Source: Didymella arachidicola (lineage: Eukaryota > Ascomycota > Dothideomycetes > Pleosporales > Didymellaceae). From it: a DNA stretch of 64,000 nucleotides. Every line of letters begins with the position of its first letter. The first letter of the stretch is position 1. The position numbers and the translations under genes are program-made. Under the pieces are notes generated by a model. The model was not told the origin of the DNA. It saw only the letters and a program-made list of their open reading frames with translations, and did not search any database. Below, piece after piece: positions 22,915 to 32,378 of the stretch. The stretch spans positions 744,001 through 808,000 of the forward strand of contig CM049994.1 in NCBI GenBank assembly GCA_016630955.3, given 5' to 3'.

Positions 22915-23786
22915 GCAAGGTGCTACCTGACGCTACCTTTGGAGGTATACACTAATATAAGGCTGCAAATGCTCGGTCAACAAGCCGCGAAAGTTTTTAC
23001 CCCTGGCTGTCGGCGCATATAAACTTGACGGCTGCATACATCTCTGCATACTGCCTACAACCTAGCTACACCGACCCACATGTGCGACTTGCGTAGTGAA
23101 CTTATCTTCTTTGACCCTCGACTGCTGCCAAAAGGGAAGGATTCAGCCTGGCGAAGCCACCAGTTTTTTTCTGCTCAATATCCGAGCTCCGAGACGTCAC
23201 GTTACACTTCCTACCGGTTTCTACAAATACCCCATCTGTCTCCTTTGTACGTCACTCGTGTGTCTCTATCCTTCACAATGCTCCTGGTTTGTAATCCTCC
23301 TTCTCGTCGATAGGTCCTTCCATCGGCAATAACGGTATTTCCTCCTTCACTCGTCAAACGCTAGAGTATTATGGACAGCCACGTGTGCCGGAAATGGACG
23401 ACACCTTGCGTACGCCTTTTGCTACAATCCGAGATGCATACAATACCCAGCATACGTACGCTGGCGTGAATGCGTAACGAACGGTGGTAAAAGCGATGTC
23501 GGCTGGTGCTCCCAGATTGCGTGATATAATTTAGCCTAAGTCAACCTCCGCAGAGGTGAGCAAGTAACACCCCTGTTGAAGCAGTGCTATGCTGGCAGAA
23601 GATCTCCAGTGTTATGTTCTCCGTATGACGCGCTAGGAGCTATTACCTTCACCTTTCACCTCCACGCTTGTCACCTGAGCAACGGACCGCTCGCCATCGC
23701 CATCGCCGCCGTCGTCAGAATCCAACACAGTGTCACCCCGATCTCATCGACACAGAAACAAGCGCATCGTAGCGCACTGTACCACC
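22915..23786. other. Intergenic, 872 bp
   Basis: Upstream region of the GW-rich gene. A stretch at about 23322-23479 reads open as a terminal-exon-like segment (ending TYAGVNA stop) but no convincing first exon or family was found. Confidence 0.45.
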
Positions 23787-26704
23787 ATGCCTGTGCTCAA
23801 GGATCTCAGTTGCTCGATTGAGCTCTCGGAAGATTCAAAGCCGTTGCAAGAGCTCGGGACAGTGTATGGCGACGGATTTGTCGAGACCTTCGTTCCTGTG
23901 CCCGAGAAACAGCAAGCATTCACCATCCATCTCTCTGGCAGGAACTTCGTCGCGCCAGGCATCGCAATGTACGTGTTCATCGACGGTGTGTATCAGTGCA
24001 ACCGCAACCGGCAGAACATGAAGCTTCGAAAGCCTCTGGACCGCCGCTCGCTTGTCGATTTCAAGGTCAGACAAAAGGAAGAACGGCAAGAAGACGGCTC
24101 GATGATTGCGCGAGACTGGACGTTCGAAAAGCTGGACCATGGTGAGTGCGAAACGCTGTGCAGTAGTTTTCAAGCTAATCATGCATAGCTTCCGCAGATA
24201 GTGCTCCTGACTCCTGTTCGTCCAACATCCTCGAGAACCTTGGCTGTATCGAAGTCGTCGTCTTGCGCTGCGCTGGCCCTCGCAATGCCAAGACAGCTGC
24301 GAATATGAACATGGACGGTGCAGCCGACTATCCTGACTACCGATTCGACCTCGACAGCCGTTCTCGAGCAACAGCGTACGATGACCGCGACCCATTCGTC
24401 AGCACAGCGAGTCAAAGACTTGTTCCTCCGCCAGCAGCATCTCAGTATCGCTACCCGTACGCGGAGACGGTGCGCAGCCGCGTACACTCGAACAAAGCCG
24501 GGTCTCGCTATTCGGAGCCTGTAAGCCCGGGTACACGTCCTGGACGTGACATACCCGCTCCAGGCTTTCAGTATGGCTCCGGGCCTCTCCCAGCTCGGTC
24601 GACGGCAGAAACCTACAGGGCGCTCATGCATGACGCACCACCTACCCGCGTGTCGAAGTCTGTTGCTCCTGCAGTTGATTCAAGTCTGCTCAGAAAGATC
24701 GTTGCGGATGCTGTCAAGCGAGGCGTAGAAGAGTCTAGGAGGAGCGAGAAGTCTCAAGTACGGAGCCAGATTGGCAGTGGAAGACATGAAGACATCGAGA
24801 CCTCCAGTCAAGTGCCTGGAGCTTGGCCGACATCTCCGACACATGCACCGAAGCACCGATCGAATAGGTCGGGAAGGTTCAGACGCCATGAGCGTGACTA
24901 CGACGATAGTGACATCTTGTGGACTGAGCAGAAGCGCCAGCCAACTCACAGTGGGAGTGTTACGCACTCTGCGTGGGACCAGGAGCCGGAGTGGGACATG
25001 CAAACAAAGGCAGACGGATGGAGTTCACCAGGCGAGGAGTCTTGGAACACAGATCAGGCGGGGTCGAAGGCACGATCTGAGGTTCACGATGGAGTCCGCC
25101 GAAGATCCAAGTATAGAGCTCGCACTGTTCGTGAGTCGCCCCCTCACCGAGGATCCGAGCGCTCGTCGCAGCGCCAGCGTTCGAAGCATAGTCGATCTCA
25201 GAAGTCTCGACCAAAGTCTCAGTCTCAGTGGATGGATGACATGAAGACCTCTTCTGACGACAACGATGGATGGACGCGACTGGATGCACCGTCAGATACA
25301 AGCACATCCCCAGGGCAGTCCGACTCGACGCTCAAACCCTCGCATTCTCGCAGCCAGATACAGCAAGACCCCACCTCCCATCGAAGAAGCTCCAGAAGAC
25401 AGCGAAGCCAGTCTCGTCACCAGCGAAGACTATCGCAGCTTATCGAAAAACCGCGATTCCAATCTGATACTCTGTATGAAAAGAGTCCACCTTCAATGCT
25501 AGTGACAAACGCACCCACCGTAGTAGCTGCTCCAGCGTGGCAACAGCCGTTGGATATTCGCTCAAGACAACCCAGCGCTTACACACAATTCGCTGCGCCA
25601 ACCGTAGCGCCGCCACCAACGTGGGGCTGTGCGTCTGAGAAGGCGCGCAAGGACAGTGCCGCTGCAACATATCTTCCTCCTGCCCCATTCAGCATAGTGG
25701 GCGAAGACCATGGGCAAAGTCGCCAATCGAGCGGATCGTCGTCGTGGGGCCTTGGAAACGAGAGGGTGTCGAAGAATGGCAGTGAAACGAAGACCGCACA
25801 GAGGCAGGCCAGTCGAGACGGCGACAAGGCGAACAGTATTTGGGGAAGTGCACACGGCACAGTGGCTGGGTGGGGCAAAGACCAAGGCGAAGCCTGGGGT
25901 GCCGATGATACCGAGCAGAAGAACGACGGCTGGGACACGGATGCAAAGGGCGATGGTGGATGGGGTGTGTCTAACACAAAGGAAACCCCAGCTGATGAGT
26001 GGAACACCGACATCAACAAAGTTAGTTGGGACCAAACGGATGCGAAGAGCGCAGCGAAGCAACACAGCAACGACAACAGCTGGGGACACGCTGATACTCC
26101 CAACCCCAACCAGACCAACGGCGGCGGTTTGGACGGACCTGGTGCGTGTGGATGGGGCGCCGTGCAGGACAAAACTGCCGCGTGGAACCAACCCCAAGAC
26201 ACCAGCAACGACACCCCATTCAACCCCAACGCTGGGGATACATGGACAGCAGCCCCAGCAGTCGTCGACAAACCCAACCCCGCCCCCTCCAAACACAACC
26301 CACCCAACCCCTGCCATCTCTCCCTCACAAAACCGCACTACATCTTCCCCCCTCCCCCTCCACCACAAACCCCCCACTCCAGCATCTCACACCCCCCCAG
26401 CGTTCCCCCCTCACCACTGTATAAAATCCCCGCCTCGGCAGCCGCGCAAAAAGGGATCCAGCACCAAGTCCTCGCGGGCCCGGGGACTCTGTACGGACAC
26501 GCAGTTAGTCGGCCGGTGTATGTGGATGGGTTGGAGAGGCCGTATGCGGTGTTTCGGTTCAAGTATCGGAGTTGGGGGGTTTTGAGGGGGATGTTTGGGG
26601 GGGGTTGTTTGGGGGAGAAGGGGGAGGATGGGGATAAGACGGCGGAGTGGGTGAGGGTGCATTCGAGAGGAGAGAAAGAGGAGAAGGCGGGTGTGGTATG
26701 GTGA
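23787..26704 (+). CDS. DUF7918-type protein with a long GW/WG-rich disordered tail
   Basis: Two exons (23787-24141, 24189-26704) encode about 956 residues. Residues 1-175 form a folded beta-rich domain (MPVLKDLSCSIEL, then YVFIDGVYQCNRNRQNMKLR, then IEVVVLRCAGPRNAKTA) that I recognise as the fungal N-terminal domain currently named DUF7918. From about 180 to 800 the chain is disordered, rich in Arg/Ser early and then in Trp/Gly/Asp/Asn. About 20 tryptophans are spaced through 24910-26260, many in GW or WG pairs (AGWGK, EAWGA, GGWGV, NSWGH, CGWGA). Such repeats are the known Argonaute-hook platform in RNA silencing proteins; here that role is inference. Near the C-terminus a conserved-looking block (LERPYAVFRFKYRSWGVLRG) may be a second small domain. 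A C-rich to G-rich switch occurs near 26460. Confidence 0.78.
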
Positions 26705-26922
26705 TGTGGCGAGCGGTGGTTCAACAGAATAGTATGTATTGTGGTATCATAGATGTCCTCGCGCCCTTGTTAGGGCTGCGAGAATGGGTGTGCGTGCTCC
26801 GCTATTTTTTTGCAAATCGACCCTGACCAGGGTCGCGTAACGCCGTCTGAACTCAAATCAAGCCCAACATGTAACGCCGTTGAATGCTACTCATCAAATC
26901 TCCCTCAGACGCACAGAATGGC

Positions 26923-27837
26923 TCAGACTAGCAGAACAGCGTTCAGACAGCCGTCGTTCTCCGGGTTGTTTGTGACCTCTGTGGAAAAAAAATTAGTGCT
27001 GTTTTTGGTCATGGAAATGAAGACTCACGAGCATAACGCCCCCAGACGACCTTTCCTCCGGCGGTGACGAGACCCAGCTCCGAGACGTTGACCTCGATGA
27101 TGGTGCCCTTTGTGAGCACACCCAACTGTGTGTACAGAGGGTTCTGGGGGTTCTTCTTGACGCTGATGATGGGCAGCTGGACGGTGACGCTGAGCTCCGG
27201 GTGTGTGACATTCGCTTTCTTGTAGCGCAGACCCATGGGGCGGATGAAGCGCTCGTACTTGACGGGGCGGCGGGTGAAGCCCGGGCCGACAAAGGTGGGC
27301 TTTGTGATCATGCGCTTCCAGCTCTTCTTGGCCGTCTTCTTGCCCGTCTTGACGACGCTGAACATTTCCTCCTCGGAGATGCCCTTGACCTTGGGCAGGG
27401 GCACGCTGAAGCGGGCGGCCTTTTCGTTGCGCTTCTGCTTGATGGCGCTGGAGAGGGCCTTGGCGTTCTTCTCGTTGGAGCGGTCAAGCAGGTACTGGGG
27501 CAGGGCTTCTGTGCTGGGCTCGGCGGGCTCGGACGTCTTGAGGTTGCGTTCTTCGTGGGCGCGGATCGTCTTCTTCATCTGGATCTTCTCCTTGCGACGC
27601 TTCTCGGCGTACAGCTTGGCGCGCAGGCCGCGGTAGTTCTGCGCCTTCTTGCTGCCATCGTGGCCCTCACGCGCGAGCTTCTTGCGCTTGCGCTCATCGT
27701 GATCCAGACGTTTGCCGTGCCTAGTGGGGTTAGCCGGGGAAAGCAGGGGGAGTGTGTGAAGGAGGGGGATGTGAAGGAAGAGAGTGTGAAAGGACGTACT
27801 GCTTGGTCCAGCGCTCAATGTACTCGTTCTGCGGCAT
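26923..27837 (-). CDS. NSA2: NSA2, 60S ribosome biogenesis factor
   Basis: Three exons (27837-27800, 27720-27029, 26978-26923) give 261 residues, the same length as the yeast protein. Diagnostic parts are MPQNEYIERWTKQ-HGKRLD across intron 1, the basic N-terminal region (RKRKKLAREGHDGSKKAQNY, RGLRAKLYAEKR), and the eS8-like beta-barrel C-terminus (RFIRPMGLRYKKANVTHPEL, VVWGRYA-QVTNNPEND). Nsa2 joins late nucleolar pre-60S particles and is needed for 27S rRNA processing. The last exon is only 18 codons and is easily missed: without it the protein would end in RYARESSFP. It is divergently paired with the mitochondrial bL21 gene (223 bp between start codons). Confidence 0.97.
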
Positions 27838-28060
27838 GGCGGCGGCTGCGAGGTTTGGTGCGGGAGTGGAGACTTCGCGGGCGCAGAAAGTCAGTAGTAG
27901 TCGGGGTCCTACTTTTTTGCCGCACGGCGCTAGCTGCGGACTTGGCACGACGACCTCCGCCAGCCAAACCCATCACCAGCGCGCCGTCTAGGAATTGCCA
28001 GGACCAGGACCAGGACCAGGACCAGGACCGGCCCTTCAATTGCGACTCCCCCGAGCGATC
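27838..28060. promoter_or_regulatory. Short divergent promoter shared by NSA2 and mitochondrial bL21
   Basis: Only 223 bp separate the opposing ATGs, pairing cytosolic and mitochondrial ribosome genes. It contains five perfect CCAGGA hexamers at 27998-28027. Confidence 0.7.
27998..28027 (+). repeat. (CCAGGA)5 hexanucleotide repeat in 5' leader of bL21m
   Basis: Five perfect CCAGGA units, in frame with the downstream gene (Pro-Gly if read) but with no ATG ahead of them. They lie 34-63 bp before the start codon. Confidence 0.95.
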
Positions 28061-28795
28061 ATGGCCCTCCTCGCCCGCGCAGCACGCAGCGCCCTCCGCG
28101 ACACACGGAGCCTGCGCCCAACAAGCCTCGTCCCGCGCGCCGCACCCATCACGACGCAATCACACACCCTCGAGACAGGCAACGTGCCGTCCCCGCTGCT
28201 CCAGTCCGGACAACGAGTCCCCTCCGACCTCAAGGCCAAAGTGCACTCGCACACACCCTCAGCCACGGCACCGCCCCCATCCACGCCCTCCACACCCAAC
28301 ACCCGCAGCGACATCGTCTCCACGCACCTCACGCCCTCGATCCGCGCCCTACTCCCACTCCTCCACGCCCAGCCCGCACACTACATGACCCTGCACATCC
28401 ACGGGCGCCCGTACCTGCTCACCCGCGGCGACACCCTGCGCCTCCCCTTCCTAATGCCGCACGTCAAGCCCGGGGATGTCCTGCGCCTGAACCGCGCCAC
28501 GCACATTGGGTCGCGGGACTACACGCTCAAAGCGGCCGAGCACGTCAAGGGCACTGCGGACGCGGGGAAGAAGGTGTTTTATCTCGACGAGAGGTTGTTT
28601 ACCGTGCGTGCGCGGGTCGTGGGGATCGAGACGGAGCCCATGCGTGTTGAGGAGAAGACGAAGCGGCGCCAGAGACATACGAAGCATGTTTATAGTAAGA
28701 TGCGGTTTACCGTGCTGAAGATTAGTGAGGTCGAGGTTAAGAGTTTGGAGGAGTATGAGAGGGCGCTGGAGGAGGCGGGGGAGTTGGAGGGTTGA
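28061..28795 (+). CDS. Mitochondrial large-subunit ribosomal protein bL21m
   Basis: Single exon, 244 residues. The N-terminus is Arg/Ala/Ser-rich with no acidic residue until position 14 (MALLARAARSALRD), a mitochondrial presequence. A low-complexity Pro/Ser/Thr linker precedes the L21 domain: MTLHIHGRPYLLTRGDTLRL, PFLMPHVKPGDVLRLNRATH, VRARVVGIETEPMR, RQRHTKHVYSKMRFTVLKI. The domain matches bacterial L21 (yeast Mrpl49), a 23S-type rRNA-binding protein of the large subunit. Start 28061 is the first ATG; the Pro-Gly hexamer repeat upstream is therefore leader. Coding composition changes sharply from C-rich (28060-28500) to G-rich (28510-28795). Confidence 0.94.
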   Translation: MALLARAARSALRDTRSLRPTSLVPRAAPITTQSHTLETGNVPSPLLQSGQRVPSDLKAKVHSHTPSATAPPPSTPSTPNTRSDIVSTHLTPSIRALLPLLHAQPAHYMTLHIHGRPYLLTRGDTLRLPFLMPHVKPGDVLRLNRATHIGSRDYTLKAAEHVKGTADAGKKVFYLDERLFTVRARVVGIETEPMRVEEKTKRRQRHTKHVYSKMRFTVLKISEVEVKSLEEYERALEEAGELEG

Positions 28796-29033
28796 AGATA
28801 GTTGGGGGGGTGAGAGGTGTGAAAGTTTGATGGAGGATCGGTGTATCATATGTATAGATAGCACGTCTGACGAATTGGATTATAGCACTGTATGAGTGCG
28901 TGAACAGGTAGAACCGAGCATCTCACAGCTTTCCATGTCAGCACCGTTGAGAAATAGATTATCAATTCCATTCATGGGTATAGGAACATCCATCTTGACT
29001 CCATACACCCACTGCACAGCCGCCACTACACAG

Positions 29034-29078
29034 CTGCACACTACACCTCTGCACACTACACCTCTGCACACTACACCA
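29034..29078 (+). repeat. Three copies of a 15-bp tandem repeat across the TFIIF-beta stop codon
   Basis: CTGCACACTACACCT twice and a third copy differing only in the last base. The third unit contains the minus-strand TAG (29071-29073) that ends the TFIIF gene. Confidence 0.93.
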
Positions 29079-30111
29079 CATCCTCCATCTCCTCGTCCTC
29101 CGACTCGTCGCCCCCCACATCCGGCGCCACCGCCGACTGCTGCCCGTTCAGGTTCCTGTCGATGCTGAACTGCTGCTGTCGCTGCCAGTGGCTCGCAAAC
29201 GAGCCCGACTTGACCAGATGCGCCAGCTCCGGCAGCACCTCCTTGAGGAACTGCTCCGGCTGCTTGGTCCGCGTCTTGAGCGCCTTCATCGACCAGTACT
29301 CGTACTCGTCGAACAGACTGTGCAGCAGATCCAGCAACTCGCGGTGGGAAATACGCGCCGCCTTGTTCTGCTGTGGCTTCGTTCTCGTCGTCGGCTTGAT
29401 GAACGACTGGAACTTGCTCTGCACGTTGTTGTAGTTGACGACGCCGGGATCCTTAATGATGACTGTCTCCATGTGCGAGCCCTGAATAGCCTGGTGGAGT
29501 CGCTGCCCTTCAAAATCCTTGTACTCTTTTGTCGGCAGGGGGTTCATCTGGTACTGCCGAGTCGCGTGCCCGATGAGCGCTGTCTGCTTCGGGATGGCTT
29601 TCCTGTATTTCCCACGCTTCTGGATGCGCGCCTTGGGATCTTGTGTGCTGTAGTTCCCTGGCCCGCCGCGGTAGCCCTGACCGAATCCATTGGGCTTGTA
29701 GCCTGGCAGGTCCTTCTCCGTGAATACATATGTGTTTCCAAGTACCGTGTCGGTCGTTTGCGTTGGCTGGATCTCAAACGCAGTAGGCAGCTTTGACTTG
29801 GCGCGCCACCGCTCACTGAAGAAGAGTCGCATGGGCCTGCTCTTGTCGATTCCAGATGTGGTGTTGAAAGCGAGCACCTCCCCAATCTGTATCTGGTCGT
29901 TGTCGTTGCCTTCTGCCAGATCGTCCCACTTCGACACTGCGTCGTACAGCCACTTTTCGATGCGCGTTAACCATACATCACTCTTGGTGTCTGGCTCCGG
30001 CATCGTCATCTCCCCCGTGTCCTCGAAAAACTCGTCGTCCATGTACTGAACTGGCGTCCCGGAGTCGGGATCCGCCTTGATTCCATAGGGGTCCTGTTTT
30101 ATTCCGTTCAT
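29071..30111 (-). CDS. TFG2: Transcription initiation factor TFIIF, beta subunit (Tfg2/RAP30)
   Basis: Single exon, 346 residues. The N-terminal dimerisation domain includes VWLTRIEKWLYDAVSKWDDL and EIQPTQTTDTVLGNTYVFTE. A central basic linker follows (RKAIPKQTALIGHATRQYQM). The C-terminal winged helix shows SHRELLDLLHSLFDEYEYWS, KALKTRTKQPEQFLKEVLPE and LAHLVKSGSFASHW. The tail is acidic (ESEDEEMED). With the alpha subunit it binds RNA polymerase II, stabilises the preinitiation complex and affects start-site choice. The winged-helix signature makes the call firm. Start 30111 is the only plausible ATG; an extra 5' exon cannot be excluded because the N-terminus is short before the acidic DDEFFEDTGEM. 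Confidence 0.95.
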   Translation of the reverse strand: MNGIKQDPYGIKADPDSGTPVQYMDDEFFEDTGEMTMPEPDTKSDVWLTRIEKWLYDAVSKWDDLAEGNDNDQIQIGEVLAFNTTSGIDKSRPMRLFFSERWRAKSKLPTAFEIQPTQTTDTVLGNTYVFTEKDLPGYKPNGFGQGYRGGPGNYSTQDPKARIQKRGKYRKAIPKQTALIGHATRQYQMNPLPTKEYKDFEGQRLHQAIQGSHMETVIIKDPGVVNYNNVQSKFQSFIKPTTRTKPQQNKAARISHRELLDLLHSLFDEYEYWSMKALKTRTKQPEQFLKEVLPELAHLVKSGSFASHWQRQQQFSIDRNLNGQQSAVAPDVGGDESEDEEMEDVV

Positions 30112-30557
30112 CTTTGCGAGAAAGCAGTCTACGGCCGCTGAGCTGGCGCCTGCTGCGGTGTCGTCGTGTATCGTCTGCGGTCCTTCGCGGTGCGTGCAGT
30201 CTTGGAGAGTCTTCCGGGATGGTTTCTTGTAGCGAGCGTAGTAGCCGAAGCAGCTTGGGCGTGGTGCGATGTGGTGTAGGTATGTGAGCGAAACAAAGGC
30301 CGAAGACAGCCTCTAGAGCCTCAATCACGGATCACCGCTAGCGCGGCCGCACGCCTGCTGCCAAGCCGTCATAGCTCCTACCGCCCCTCCCCCACATGAA
30401 TGTTGCCTTGCACCCGCTCGTCGTTGTGTATTGTCAATCATTCACTTCTCTCCTCTCAAAGACTATACCCTCCAGGTCCATACCGCACGCGTCCTCGATT
30501 CCGACCGCAGCATCGCCACAACTGCCACCACCGAGCTGTTTGCTCACCTCCGCGGAC
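30112..30557. promoter_or_regulatory. Divergent region between TFG2 and CSN4
   Basis: 446 bp between opposing start codons. An open frame continues upstream of the CSN4 start without resemblance to the family, so it is taken as leader. It contains a NotI-type GCGGCCGC near 30343. Confidence 0.5.
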
Positions 30558-31811
30558 ATGGCTTCACCAGCAGTTGCTTCTGCGCTTCAGGGCGTCCAGT
30601 CCGCCTCCACTGGCGACAAGCCCTCACAGTACACATCAATCCTCCAGCAAATCACTTCCTCCACCGACAGCCTGTCCGAGAACCTTAGCGCCTATGCACG
30701 AAGCCTCCTCGACGACAATATCGGGATAGTCCAGCTACGACCGTTGCTCGCCGCGTTCGCAGCTGCCTATAGCAAAGTGGGCGACGCTGACGTCAAGATC
30801 GAGGTCGGGGAACAGGTTGTTACACTGCTGCAATCCAAGGGCGCCGGGCAATACGAAGAGCAGGACACAACGATCAAGGAGGCGCTGGCAGATGCATACG
30901 AACAGACAGAAGACTACAGGAAGTCGGCACAGATACTAGCGTCGATCAACTTGGAATCAACACAGAAGAATGTCACAGCAGACGACAAGGCCCGAGTATG
31001 GATCCGGATCGTGCGGTGCTACTTGGAGGAAGACGATCCGACCAGCGCCTTCTCCCACCTGAACAAGGTCAAGAACATCATCTTCAGCGTCACAGACAAA
31101 GGGACAAAGGTGCAGTTTTCAGCTGCACAAGCTCGTATCTACGACGCTCAGCGCGCCTTCCTCGACGCCGCGTCAGCATACTACGGCATGAGCCAAGAGT
31201 TGGTCGTGGAAGAAGACGACCGTGTGCAAGCACTAGGACAGGCCATAATTTGCACGGTCCTGGCGCCTGCAGGTCCACAGCGCGGAAAGATGCTGGCCAA
31301 GTTATACAAAGACGAACGGGCTAGCTCGCTTGAAGACTACCCCATTCTGGAGAAAATCTTCCTCGACCGTCTCCTCTCACCTGCAGAGATCAAGGCCTTT
31401 GCCACAAAGCTGCAGCCGCACCAGCTCGCGAAGACGGCTGACGGATCCACCGTCCTCGACAAGGCCGTCCTGGAACACAACTTGCTTGGAGCGTCGAAGC
31501 TCTACAATAACATCGGATTCGACCAGCTAGGAGAATTGCTGGGCGTGGATGCTGACAGAGCGGAAGACTATGCCGCGAAGATGCTGGAGCAGGGACGTCT
31601 CTCTGGGCACATTGATCAGATTGACCGACTGATCTTCTTCGAAGGTGAGGCCAGCGGCGAGCGGAAGACAGGACACGCAGAGCGCGTGGTTGGCAAGGAG
31701 CTGAGGAAGTGGGACGCAAACGTCATGGGTCTTGCTGAGGAGGTGGAGAAGGTGACGACGATGATTCAGAACCAGTACTCTGAGTTCTACGCCTCGCAGG
31801 CTGTGGCTTGA
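30558..31811 (+). CDS. CSN4: COP9 signalosome subunit 4
   Basis: Single exon, 417 residues, starting MASPAVASALQGVQ. It is helical-repeat rich (EQTEDYRKSAQILASINLES, KARVWIRIVRCYLEEDDPTS), followed by a PCI domain: LDKAVLEHNLLGASKLYNNI, FDQLGELLGVDADRAEDYAA, MLEQGRLSGHIDQIDRLIFF. A C-terminal helix ends VEKVTTMIQNQYSEFY. The order and the PCI winged-helix signature match CSN4 rather than the related proteasome lid subunit Rpn5. The signalosome removes Nedd8 from cullins; in filamentous fungi it controls development and secondary metabolism. An in-frame open stretch upstream (from 30396) is probably not translated. Confidence 0.94.
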   Translation: MASPAVASALQGVQSASTGDKPSQYTSILQQITSSTDSLSENLSAYARSLLDDNIGIVQLRPLLAAFAAAYSKVGDADVKIEVGEQVVTLLQSKGAGQYEEQDTTIKEALADAYEQTEDYRKSAQILASINLESTQKNVTADDKARVWIRIVRCYLEEDDPTSAFSHLNKVKNIIFSVTDKGTKVQFSAAQARIYDAQRAFLDAASAYYGMSQELVVEEDDRVQALGQAIICTVLAPAGPQRGKMLAKLYKDERASSLEDYPILEKIFLDRLLSPAEIKAFATKLQPHQLAKTADGSTVLDKAVLEHNLLGASKLYNNIGFDQLGELLGVDADRAEDYAAKMLEQGRLSGHIDQIDRLIFFEGEASGERKTGHAERVVGKELRKWDANVMGLAEEVEKVTTMIQNQYSEFYASQAVA

Positions 31812-32378
31812 AGCGGACCTGGGGAAGGCTTGACTGTAATACCGTACTGGGAGACGCGATAGCGCCAAAGGAAGCTTAATAGCGCTGCAGTAAGCCGCTG
31901 CCACGGAGGCTGATCAGAGAGAATGAAGGATGGAGGGCGCATAGTGAGCAGCAGAGACTCACGCATGGGCAGGACAATAACGAGATAATAGACAACGATT
32001 ACATGACCAGACCAACTTTATCTACATCAAGATGACAAGCAGGTAGCGTTCGTCTAGGTTTCCATGTCTTCAAAAAAAAAGCACAGAAGATATCAAGAGC
32101 GTTCTGCTCGATTTTGACAAAGTCATGAACTTGACCTCTACTCGCATTAGTTGTGATTGTGGTCGGCATATACGGCTCCGCGGCAGACCCCGCTAGTGCC
32201 GTCAAGATGCATGACCCGAGCAACATTGCCTTGACAAGCCTAGTGTCTACAACTCACCCGTCATCGCTTCAACATCAAGATGCCGAGCTCCCTGACTTCA
32301 ATCTGGACCTCTCTGGGTCTTAGCTGGCGGGGTATTGGTTGACGTCGACTCTGGCCGTCGTGCTTGCTCCGGAAAGAA
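31812..32378. other. Intergenic, 567 bp
   Basis: No gene recognised. A poly-A tract of nine (near 32072-32080) is the only low-complexity element. Confidence 0.5.

Noticed and set aside
23322..23479. Possible terminal exon ending TYAGVNA upstream of the GW-rich gene
   Set aside because: No first exon gives both a good donor and a frame match, and no family resemblance was found; chance openness is likely.
27201..28388. Long plus-strand frame across NSA2 and the start of bL21m
   Set aside because: Antisense to NSA2 and out of frame with bL21m; both real genes explain the coding signal.
30396..30557. N-terminal extension of CSN4
   Set aside because: The family starts near MASP; the extension is Ser/Pro-rich, not conserved in my recollection of the family, and fits a leader.
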